From Comamonadaceae bacterium (lineage in GTDB: Bacteria; Pseudomonadota; Gammaproteobacteria; Burkholderiales; Burkholderiaceae_C), in the NCBI GenBank assembly GCA_027490555.1, contig JAIXXW010000274.1, forward strand, positions 1-15,296: a stretch of 15,296 bases of DNA. The letters are read 5' to 3'. The notes below the pieces were generated by a model that saw nothing but the letters and a program-made list of their open reading frames with translations, was not told where the DNA came from and did not search any database. Below are positions 7,231 to 13,661 of this stretch, one piece after another (the stretch's first letter is position 1; each line of letters opens with the position of its first letter). A program made the translations under genes and the position numbers.

Positions 7231-8187
7231 ATGACTTCGACTTTTCAACAACACCACGGCGCGATGCTGCTCAAGTACTCGGGCATCAGCTTCATCTCGG
7301 GCGCCGTCAACCATGGATTTTTCAGCGGCGAACGCTCCTTGTGGACGGCCGTGGCCGGCATCGTGCTGTTTGTGCTCGGGGCCTGGCTGGAGCACCGTTG
7401 GCAGCCCGCGAACGCCGACACACCGCAGTCCGGCCTGATGAAGACCCTGGCCATCGGCAGCTTGCTGTCGATCGGCTTGGGGTTCTTCACCGGCGGCTTG
7501 CAACACTTTCCCGACTCCCCCGCGCGCAGCGCCTGGGTGGTGCCCCTGGGCTTTTTCGTGTCGGTCGTGGCCCTGGGACTGAGTGCACCGCGCGACTGGA
7601 GCCGTGCCGCCAGCGCCTATGTGCTGGTGCTGGGCACGCTGACCACCGCCGGCAGCTGGGGCGCCTGGCAGTGGCTGGAGCGCAACCCGCAATGGCTTGG
7701 CCATGGCCACAGCCACGGTCACGGTGATGATCGGGGCCACGACCCCCACCCGGCCCTGGTGGCGCAGGTGGTCAGCCGCAGCATCGAGGTGCGCATGGAC
7801 GACAGCATGCGTTTTGTGCCCGACAGCTTGCAGGTGCAGGCCGGAGAAACCATCCGTTTTGTGGTGCACAACGCCGGCCAGCTCGATCATGAACTGGTGC
7901 TGGGCAGCGACGCGGACATCCGTGCGCACGCCGAAGACATGAAAAAAGGCCAAGACCACCACCACAGCCACGCCGGTGCCGCCGCCATCCACCTGGCTCC
8001 GGGCAAGACGGGCGAACTGGTCGTGACCTTCAGCCAAACCGGCACATTTCAGATGGCCTGCCTGATCCCGGGCCACTACGAAGCCGGCATGAGGGGCTCA
8101 CTGACTGTGGGCCCGCCCTCCACAGGCGCCGCTGCTTCGCCAGTTTCGGCACCAGCGGCAGATGGGCATCAACACCATCGGCACTGA
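7231..8187 (+). CDS. Membrane protein fused to a CopI-like cupredoxin domain
   Basis: The 318-residue protein has two parts. Residues 1-150 hold about five hydrophobic helices (13-31, 37-53, 72-90, 101-119, 129-149). Their loop charges suit a cytoplasmic N-terminus and periplasmic C-terminus. A His-rich linker, GHGHSHGHGDDRGHD (157-171), follows. Residues 184-293 are a cupredoxin like the periplasmic copper-tolerance protein CopI: MRFVPDSLQVQAGETIRF, then DHELVLG with His220, and CLIPGHYEAGM with Cys277, His282 and Met287, a full type 1 copper site (C-X4-H-X4-M). A second His cluster, HHHSH (243-247), and a His-rich tail could bind extra copper. CopI homologues are normally free periplasmic proteins, so the membrane fusion is unusual. 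AGGGA (7219-7223) is 7 nt upstream of the ATG. It probably buffers or oxidises periplasmic copper with the upstream His/Cys-rich protein. I do not recognise the membrane domain. Confidence 0.85.
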   Translation: MTSTFQQHHGAMLLKYSGISFISGAVNHGFFSGERSLWTAVAGIVLFVLGAWLEHRWQPANADTPQSGLMKTLAIGSLLSIGLGFFTGGLQHFPDSPARSAWVVPLGFFVSVVALGLSAPRDWSRAASAYVLVLGTLTTAGSWGAWQWLERNPQWLGHGHSHGHGDDRGHDPHPALVAQVVSRSIEVRMDDSMRFVPDSLQVQAGETIRFVVHNAGQLDHELVLGSDADIRAHAEDMKKGQDHHHSHAGAAAIHLAPGKTGELVVTFSQTGTFQMACLIPGHYEAGMRGSLTVGPPSTGAAASPVSAPAADGHQHHRH

Positions 8188-8225
8188 GGAGCGTTGCGGT
8201 GTGAGCGTTGGCAGCTGCACGGCAT

Positions 8226-8582
8226 TCAAAGGTAGGCGTGCAAGCGGCCGCGTTGGTCGTAAGTGGTCAAAAACGGCCGCGCAAAGCTGCCCGATGCCTT
8301 GGATGTGGTGGCGTGCAGCACAGGCGCCAAACGTGGGGCGGGCATTGCAAGGCGACTGGCGTCATAGGCGCGTCGACGATCGGCATGACCCAGCACGTCG
8401 TAAGCGTGGTTGATGCGGGCCATTTTGGCGGCCATCAGCGCACTGACACGTGTTTGACGGTCTGGGTGATACCGCCGGGCCAAGGCCCGATAGGCTGCAC
8501 GGATCACCTCAGGCTCAGCCTGGGGCGTGACTCCGAGTTCGGCGTAAAGGTCCATGTGGTCTTGCATGGACGAATTGTACAA
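8226..8582 (-). CDS. Small J-domain protein (DnaJ-like co-chaperone)
   Basis: This 118-residue protein is almost only a J domain (about 11-76): DLYAELGV, AAYRALARRYHPDR with the essential HPD at 39-41, then INHAYDVLGHADRRRAYD. Such proteins stimulate the ATPase of an Hsp70 (DnaK). The Gly/Phe, zinc-finger and substrate domains of full DnaJ are absent. The last 40 residues, with no recognised domain, may confer specificity. The start is debatable. TTG at 8582 has AAAGG (8595-8591) 8 nt upstream. ATG at 8567 has no ribosome-binding site but lies 6 nt after a TACAAT box. The gene is convergent with the cupredoxin gene (38-nt gap, no clear terminator) and lies 43 nt downstream of pgi on the same strand. 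Confidence 0.85.
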   Translation of the reverse strand: MYNSSMQDHMDLYAELGVTPQAEPEVIRAAYRALARRYHPDRQTRVSALMAAKMARINHAYDVLGHADRRRAYDASRLAMPAPRLAPVLHATTSKASGSFARPFLTTYDQRGRLHAYL

Positions 8583-8625
8583 TATGTATACCTTTAAACT
8601 AAATAAAAATGAAAATTAATTTATT
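8583..8625 (-). promoter_or_regulatory. AT-rich spacer and probable promoter before the J-domain gene
   Basis: The spacer between the pgi stop and the J-domain gene is almost entirely A and T, in strong contrast to the GC-rich surroundings. It contains the palindrome AAATTAATTT (8613-8622) and a 7-bp inverted repeat AAATAAA/TTTATTT (8601-8607, 8620-8626). On the minus strand, TATACA (8589-8584) and TACAAT (8579-8574) are candidate -10 boxes. No -35 box stands out. The A/T tracts could act as an UP element, and the gene is probably transcribed separately from pgi. Confidence 0.45.
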
Positions 8626-10161
8626 TTAAAGTGTTAATACCTTCAATAAAGCCGCCGTCGAAGCATCCAGCCCTGCCCCATCGCCTGTGCGCAGGCGCGA
8701 GCGGATGTCCTTTGCCAGCACCTTGCCCAGCTCCACCCCCCACTGGTCAAAGCTGTTGATGCCCCAGACCGAGCCGCTGGTGAACACGCGGTGCTCGTGC
8801 AGGGCGATCAGGGCCCCCAGACTGGCCGGGGTGAGTTCGTCCAGCAAGAAAAAGCTGCTGGGCCGGTTGCCCGGAAAGTGCTTGTGACCCCCGTCGTCGG
8901 CCTGGCCCAGCATCAGCGCCTGGGCTTGCGCGATGGCATGGGCCAGCAGCAGTTCGTGGTGGTCTTGCAGGCTGTGCGTCGGTTTCTTTACGGCGATGAA
9001 TTCCACCGGCACCACCTGCGTGCCCTGGTGCAGCATCTGGAAATACGCATGCTGGCCGTTGGTGCCCGGTTCGCCCCACAGCACAGGCGAGGTGTCATAG
9101 GGCAAGGCCTGGCCCAGGCGGTCCACGCGTTTGCCATTGCTTTCCATCTCCAGTTGCTGCACATACGCCGGCCAGCGGCGCAAGGCACTGTGGTAGGGTG
9201 CCATCGAGCGGCTGGTGTAGCCGAGAAAATTGCGGTACCAGACATCGAGCAGGCCCAGCCGCACCGGCAAGTTGGCCTCCAGGGGCGCGGTCTGGAAATG
9301 CCGGTCCATGGCATGCGCGCCGGCCAGCAGCTCCCTGAAACCCTGGGCCCCGATGGCGATCGCCAAGGGCAGGCCAATCGCCGACCACAGGGAATAACGC
9401 CCGCCCACCCAGTCCCAGAAACCAAATGTGGTCTGCATCCCCATCTCGGCCGCCGCCGCCCCATTGGCCGTGAGGGCGGCAAAGTGCCGCGCCACATCGA
9501 CACCGCCTTGCGCCCGGAACCAAGCCAGCGCAGAGCGGGCATTGGTCATGGTCTCGGTGGTGCTGAAGGTTTTGGAGGCGATCAAGAACAGGGTGCGCTC
9601 AGGCTGCAGGCCCTGCAGCACCGCCGCCAGTTCATGCCCGTCCACATTCGAGACAAAGTGAAAGTGTTTGCCCGGCACCCCCCGGTCCTGCAGCGCCTGC
9701 ACCGCCATCTGCGGCCCCAGGTCCGAGCCGCCGATGCCGATGTTGACCACATCGGTGATCTGGGCATCGGCGCGGATCTGTTCGGCATAGGCCAGCATGG
9801 CGCGCAAAGTGCTGTGCACCTGGGCCAGTGGTTCAGCCAGATCGCCGCCCAAGGAGCCCTCCGGTTGGCGCAGCAGCCAATGCATGACCGCGCGGTCTTC
9901 GGTGGTGTTGATGTGCTCGCCCCGGAACATGGCGTCGCGGTGCGCGGTGAGCCCCGTCTGGCGGGCCAGCTCTTGCAACAGGGCTTCGGTCGCCGCGTCC
10001 ACATGGTTTTTGGACAAATCCGCCAACACATGGGGCGCCGTTTGACTCAGGGTGAGGGCACGCTGCGGGTCGGCCGCAAAAGCGGCGCGCAAATCAAAAC
10101 CCTGGGCCTGTGCCGCATGGGCCTTCAAGGCCTGCCAGGCCGGGGTGTGGTCACAACGCAT
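8626..10161 (-). CDS. pgi: Glucose-6-phosphate isomerase
   Basis: This 511-residue cytoplasmic enzyme interconverts glucose 6-phosphate and fructose 6-phosphate, linking glycolysis or gluconeogenesis to the pentose phosphate and Entner-Doudoroff routes. Both family signatures are present: DWVGGRYSLWSAIG (250-263) and GSVWGINSFDQWGVELGK (463-480). Likely catalytic residues are Glu340 in MESNGKR, His371 in NGQHAY and Lys480. SKTFSTTET (196-204) is the phosphate-binding loop. I chose ATG 10161, which begins MRCDHTPAW as in relatives and has GAAAG 7 nt upstream. TTG 10182 would add 7 residues. It follows tal by 25 nt and is very probably cotranscribed with it. Confidence 0.98.
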   Translation of the reverse strand: MRCDHTPAWQALKAHAAQAQGFDLRAAFAADPQRALTLSQTAPHVLADLSKNHVDAATEALLQELARQTGLTAHRDAMFRGEHINTTEDRAVMHWLLRQPEGSLGGDLAEPLAQVHSTLRAMLAYAEQIRADAQITDVVNIGIGGSDLGPQMAVQALQDRGVPGKHFHFVSNVDGHELAAVLQGLQPERTLFLIASKTFSTTETMTNARSALAWFRAQGGVDVARHFAALTANGAAAAEMGMQTTFGFWDWVGGRYSLWSAIGLPLAIAIGAQGFRELLAGAHAMDRHFQTAPLEANLPVRLGLLDVWYRNFLGYTSRSMAPYHSALRRWPAYVQQLEMESNGKRVDRLGQALPYDTSPVLWGEPGTNGQHAYFQMLHQGTQVVPVEFIAVKKPTHSLQDHHELLLAHAIAQAQALMLGQADDGGHKHFPGNRPSSFFLLDELTPASLGALIALHEHRVFTSGSVWGINSFDQWGVELGKVLAKDIRSRLRTGDGAGLDASTAALLKVLTL

Positions 10162-10186
10162 GTGGAGCTTTCGATCGGGCAAGGGC

Positions 10187-11137
10187 TTATCCAGCGTTCC
10201 TCATCATGTCTTCGAGTTTGACCGCATCGGCGCAAAAGGCGCGGATGCCCTCGGCCAGCTTGTCGGTGGCCATCGCGTCCTCGTTCAGGGCCAGGCGGAA
10301 AGAGGCTTCGTTGTAGCTCACCTCAGGCAGGTCCATGGCCTGCGACGCGCTCGCGTCCAGCGCCCGGGTCAAAGGCGCTGGACTGGCGGCCAGCTGGGCC
10401 AGCAGCTCGGGGCTGATGGTCAGCAGATCGCAGCCCGCCAGGGCCGTGATCTGGCCGGTGTTGCGAAACGATGCGCCCATCACCTCGGTGGCGATGCCGT
10501 GCTTTTTGTAGTGGTGGAAGATGGCCCGCACCGAGCGCACGCCCGGGTCGTTCGCACCGGCCATGGCCGCTTCGTCCCAGGCCGCGCCGGCGGACTTTTT
10601 GTACCAGTCGTAGATGCGGCCCACAAAGGGCGAGATCAGCGTCACCCGGGCCTGGCCACAGGCCACCGCCTGGCAAAACGCGAACAGCAGCGTCAGGTTG
10701 CAGCGGATGCCTTCGCGCTCCAGCTCGGCGGCGGCCTGGATGCCCTCCCAGGTCGCGGCGATCTTGATCAGCACGCGCTCGCGGGGCACGCCCTGCGCTG
10801 CGTAGAGCGCCATGATGCGGCGCGCGCGCGCCACGGTGGCGGCCGTGTCAAAGCTCAGGCGGGCATCGACTTCGGTGGACACGCGGCCCGGAATGGTCTT
10901 CAGGATTTCGCCACCGAAACGCACCAGCAGGTGGTCCATCACCACGTCCAGCGCCTGGCCCCGGTGCGCGGCCACGGTCTCGGCCAGCAGCGGCGCGTAG
11001 TCGGGCTTTTGCACCGCCTTGAGGATCAGCGAGGGGTTGGTCGTCGCGTCCTGCGGCTGGAACTGGGCCAGCTGTTTGAAGTCACCGGTGTCGGCCACCA
11101 CGGTGGTGAATTGTTTGAGGGCGTCGAGTTGGTTCAT
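10187..11137 (-). CDS. tal: Transaldolase
   Basis: This 316-residue transaldolase of the TalA/TalB class moves a dihydroxyacetone unit between sugar phosphates in the non-oxidative pentose phosphate pathway. It shows QDATTNPSL (29-37) with the family Asp/Thr/Asn residues, STEVDARLSFD (87-97), VLIKIAATWEGI with the Schiff-base Lys125, and the NLTLLFAF strand. Its length is normal. It is the first gene of a tal-pgi operon, divergent from zwf, and has a good promoter (GATAAT/TTGTAA). The ribosome-binding site is weak. Sharing a control region with zwf and hexR suggests coordinated pentose phosphate regulation. Confidence 0.98.
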   Translation of the reverse strand: MNQLDALKQFTTVVADTGDFKQLAQFQPQDATTNPSLILKAVQKPDYAPLLAETVAAHRGQALDVVMDHLLVRFGGEILKTIPGRVSTEVDARLSFDTAATVARARRIMALYAAQGVPRERVLIKIAATWEGIQAAAELEREGIRCNLTLLFAFCQAVACGQARVTLISPFVGRIYDWYKKSAGAAWDEAAMAGANDPGVRSVRAIFHHYKKHGIATEVMGASFRNTGQITALAGCDLLTISPELLAQLAASPAPLTRALDASASQAMDLPEVSYNEASFRLALNEDAMATDKLAEGIRAFCADAVKLEDMMRNAG

Positions 11138-11159
11138 GGTGCGCTTGGAGAAATCTGGC

Positions 11160-11188
11160 TTGAATTATCTTTGAAACAAAGTTACATT
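11160..11188 (+). promoter_or_regulatory. Probable promoter of zwf-hexR
   Basis: TTGAAT (11160-11165) and TACATT (11183-11188) are separated by 17 bp, each matching the vegetative consensus at four of six positions. This predicts a start near 11195 and a leader of about 27 nt. The -10 box lies inside the inverted repeat and HexR-like site described separately, so a bound repressor would cover it. Confidence 0.5.
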
Positions 11189-11192
11189 ACAA
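11164..11192 (-). promoter_or_regulatory. Probable promoter of tal-pgi
   Basis: On the minus strand, TTGTAA (11192-11187) and GATAAT (11169-11164) are spaced by exactly 17 bp. The -10 box matches five of six consensus positions. The predicted start is near 11157. It overlaps the opposing zwf promoter almost completely, so polymerases on the two cannot bind at once. Confidence 0.6.
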
Positions 11193-11211
11193 ACCAATTT
11201 TTCATGTAACT
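11177..11211. promoter_or_regulatory. Inverted-repeat operator with HexR-like site between tal and zwf
   Basis: AGTTACAT (11180-11187) and ATGTAACT (11204-11211) form a perfect 8-bp inverted repeat with a 16-bp spacer. The 15-mer at 11177-11191, ending in ATTACA, matches the HexR consensus known from other proteobacteria (TGTAATTAAATTACA) at 10 of 15 positions by my count. The site overlaps the zwf -10 and the tal -35 boxes. With a HexR-type gene downstream of zwf, the simplest reading is HexR control of both operons. The match is imperfect and the exact operator could be the 8-bp repeat instead. Confidence 0.5.
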
Positions 11212-11221
11212 CAAGAACATC

Positions 11222-12685
11222 ATGGCTTTTGATCTGGTTTTCTTCGGCGGTACCGGCGATTTGGTCTGGCGCAAACTCATGCCCGCGCTGTTTCAGGCCT
11301 ACCGCCACGGCAGTTTGCCCGAAGGCGGTCGCATCATCGGTGTGGGACGTGACGATCTGAGCGACGAACAGTACCGCCAGCGGATCCAGTCGCGCTTTGA
11401 ACAGGTCGAGGGCGACAAGCGCCCCAACACCGAAGAGTTCGCCCGTTTTGCCAGCCTGCTGTGCTACCTGCGCATGGACCTGTCGCGGCCCGACGCCTAT
11501 GCCGCGCTGGCCAGCCGCCTGGCCGAACGCGAGACCGACACCGTGGTGATGTACCTGTCCACCGCACCCAGCCTGTTCACCACCGTGTGCGAACAGCTCG
11601 CGGCCAGCGGCCTGAACACGCCCAAGACCCGCATCGTGCTGGAAAAACCGCTGGGCCACGACCTGGCCTCCAACCGCCGCATCAACCAGGTGGTGGGCCA
11701 GGTCTTCAAAGAGCAGCAGATCTTCCGCATCGACCATTACCTGGGCAAGCCTGCGGTGCAAAACCTGTTTGCCATGCGCTTTGGCAATGCCTTGTTCGAG
11801 CCGCTGTGGCGGCGCGAGCACATCGCCAACATCCAGATCACCATCGCCGAGGAACTCGGCGTGGAAAAGCGTGGCGGTTTTTACGAAACCACCGGCGCCC
11901 TGCGCGACATGGTGCAAAACCATGCCCTGCAACTGCTGTGCGCCATCGCCATGGAGCCGCCCATCAACGCGCATGCCGATGCCATCCGCGACGAAAAACT
12001 CAAGGTGCTGCGCGCCCTGCAGCGCTGGACACCCGAGAGCCTGAGCCAGCACGTCATCCGGGGGCAGTACAGCGCGGGCAATGCCTTGGGCCAGCCCGTG
12101 CCCGGCTACCGCGACGAGCCGGGAGTGAGCCCCAGCAGCCACACCGAAACCTTTGTCGCCCTGCGCACCGGGATCGCCAACTGGCGCTGGGCAGGGGTGC
12201 CGTTTTTCATCCGCACCGGCAAGCGCATGGCCGCGCGCGAGGCGCACATCCAGATCAACTTCCGCCCCACACCGCACGACATCTTCCAGACCCCGGTGGG
12301 CCAGGTGAACAAACTGGTGATCCACCTGCAACCCAAGGACGGGCTGGAGTTGCACCTGTTCGCCCAGGGCCAGAGCAAACGCGGCCCGGGCGCAGGCGGC
12401 CAGACCCTCAGCCCGGTGCACCTGGACCTGGACTTTGACAAACGCTTTGGCAGCGAACGCGTGGGCGCCTACGAGCGCCTCTTGCTCGATGTGCTGGGCG
12501 GCCGTCTGAACCTGTTCGTGCGCAGCGACGAGCAGGAAGAAGCCTGGCGCTGGGTCGAGCCGATCTTGCAGCACTGGGCCAGCGACCCGATCGGGCCACG
12601 GCCCTACACCGCTGGCACCTGGGGCCCCAGCGCATCGAGTGCCATGATTGCGCGCGATGGCTTTTGCTGGAGCGAGGAAATTTGA
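11222..12685 (+). CDS. zwf: Glucose-6-phosphate 1-dehydrogenase
   Basis: This 487-residue cytoplasmic enzyme oxidises glucose 6-phosphate to 6-phosphogluconolactone with NADP or NAD, the first step of the oxidative pentose phosphate and Entner-Doudoroff pathways. The N-terminal Rossmann motif GGTGDL (9-14), EKPLGHDL (141-148) and the active-site signature RIDHYLGK (169-176) with catalytic Asp171/His172 region are intact. A C-terminal ETFVALR stretch and FFIRTGKRM match the substrate and dimerisation domain. Its length is normal. The ATG at 11222 is preceded by a weak AAGAA. It forms an operon with hexR, 15 nt downstream. Lactonase, edd and eda genes are not in the window. Confidence 0.98.
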   Translation: MAFDLVFFGGTGDLVWRKLMPALFQAYRHGSLPEGGRIIGVGRDDLSDEQYRQRIQSRFEQVEGDKRPNTEEFARFASLLCYLRMDLSRPDAYAALASRLAERETDTVVMYLSTAPSLFTTVCEQLAASGLNTPKTRIVLEKPLGHDLASNRRINQVVGQVFKEQQIFRIDHYLGKPAVQNLFAMRFGNALFEPLWRREHIANIQITIAEELGVEKRGGFYETTGALRDMVQNHALQLLCAIAMEPPINAHADAIRDEKLKVLRALQRWTPESLSQHVIRGQYSAGNALGQPVPGYRDEPGVSPSSHTETFVALRTGIANWRWAGVPFFIRTGKRMAAREAHIQINFRPTPHDIFQTPVGQVNKLVIHLQPKDGLELHLFAQGQSKRGPGAGGQTLSPVHLDLDFDKRFGSERVGAYERLLLDVLGGRLNLFVRSDEQEEAWRWVEPILQHWASDPIGPRPYTAGTWGPSASSAMIARDGFCWSEEI

Positions 12686-12700
12686 ACCGGAGATCCCCCC

Positions 12701-13546
12701 ATGCTTGACCGCATCAAAGCCTCCCTGCCCTCCCTGGCCCCGGCCGAACAACGCGTGGGCAAACTGGTGCTGGCCGACCCGCGCGCTTTTGCCAACCTGC
12801 CGGTCACCGAGCTGGCCGACCGCGCCCATGTGAGCAAACCCACGGTGGTGCGCTTTTGCCGCAGCATGGGCTACGACGGCCTGTCCGACTTCAAGCTCAA
12901 ACTCGCAGGCAGCGTCAGCGAAGGCGTGCCCTTCATCCACCGCAGCGTGGATGCAGACGACAAGACCAGCGACATCGCGGTCAAGGTCATCGACAACACC
13001 GTGGCCGCGTTCCTGAAGTACCGCAACGACGCCAGCTCCTTCGCGCTCGAGCACGCCGCGCAGGCCCTGGCCGCGACCCAGAAAACCCAGCGCCGCATCG
13101 AGTTTTACGGCGTGGGCAACTCCGGCATCGTGGCGCAGGACGCGCAGCACAAATTCTTCCGCCTGGGCGTCAACGCCATCGCCTACAGCGACGGCCACAT
13201 GCAGGTGATGAGCGCCTCCATGCTGCGGCCCGGCGACTGCGCCGTGATCATCTCCAACTCGGGCCGCACCCGCGACCTGATGGACGCCTGCGACATCGCC
13301 AAAAGACAAGGCGCCACAACAATAGTCATCACCGCCAGCGGCTCACCGCTGGCCAGCGCCGGCCACATCCACCTGACGGCCGACCACCCCGAGGGCTACG
13401 ACAAATACAGCCCCATGGTCTCGCGCCTGCTGCACCTGCTCATCATCGACATCCTGGCCACCACCGTGGCGCTGCGCATCGGCGAAGGGCTGCAACCCGT
13501 GCTGCGCGACATGAAAAACAACCTGCGCAGCAAGCGCTACACCTGA
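12701..13546 (+). CDS. hexR: HexR-type transcriptional regulator (MurR/RpiR family)
   Basis: This 281-residue regulator has an N-terminal RpiR helix-turn-helix domain, with VTELADRAHVSKPTVVRFCR (35-54) as the DNA-binding part. A C-terminal SIS sugar-phosphate-binding domain (about 130-260) carries YGVGNSGIVA (136-145) and IISNSGRTRD (183-192). In related proteobacteria HexR represses zwf and other central carbon genes and is released by 2-keto-3-deoxy-6-phosphogluconate. The ligand here is inferred from family and context. GGAGA (12689-12693) lies 7 nt before the ATG. The gene directly follows zwf, as expected for an autoregulated zwf-hexR operon controlled from the operator upstream. Confidence 0.9.
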   Translation: MLDRIKASLPSLAPAEQRVGKLVLADPRAFANLPVTELADRAHVSKPTVVRFCRSMGYDGLSDFKLKLAGSVSEGVPFIHRSVDADDKTSDIAVKVIDNTVAAFLKYRNDASSFALEHAAQALAATQKTQRRIEFYGVGNSGIVAQDAQHKFFRLGVNAIAYSDGHMQVMSASMLRPGDCAVIISNSGRTRDLMDACDIAKRQGATTIVITASGSPLASAGHIHLTADHPEGYDKYSPMVSRLLHLLIIDILATTVALRIGEGLQPVLRDMKNNLRSKRYT

Positions 13547-13566
13547 AACGCGGCGGCCCAAGCCCG

Positions 13567-13617
13567 GGCCGAGCCCGGTAAAATCACGGCTTTTGCCAGC
13601 CCCCACCGGGCTCGGCC
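13567..13617 (+). promoter_or_regulatory. Perfect 13-bp inverted repeat between hexR and prfC, with TAAAAT in its loop
   Basis: GGCCGAGCCCGGT (13567-13579) and ACCGGGCTCGGCC (13605-13617) are perfect inverted repeats around a 25-bp centre. The centre holds a TAAAAT -10-like box (13579-13584) and a smaller competing hairpin, GGTAAAA/TTTTGCC (13577-13583, 13591-13597). No T-run follows the right arm, so it is not a normal intrinsic terminator. No -35 box is evident. It could be an operator flanking the prfC promoter, or an RNA structure in hexR-prfC read-through transcripts. Confidence 0.5.
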
Positions 13618-13661
13618 ACCACGGGCACCGCACGCTGCCCGCACGACCTTCAGGACCCCTT

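Noticed and set aside
8188..8225. Terminator between the convergent cupredoxin and J-domain genes
   Set aside because: No stem with a following T-run is visible on either strand in the 38-nt gap.
10162..10182. TTG start for pgi
   Set aside because: Relatives begin at the RCD-TPAW segment, which the ATG at 10161 supplies; the TTG adds only seven unconserved residues.
8791..10221. A 476-codon open frame antisense to pgi
   Set aside because: It has no recognisable domain and is opposite a fully conserved enzyme gene.
11165..13309. A 714-codon open frame on the minus strand, opposite zwf and hexR
   Set aside because: Its composition is rich in His, Gly, Val and Ala without domain pattern, typical of antisense frames of GC-rich genes, and both sense genes are unmistakable.
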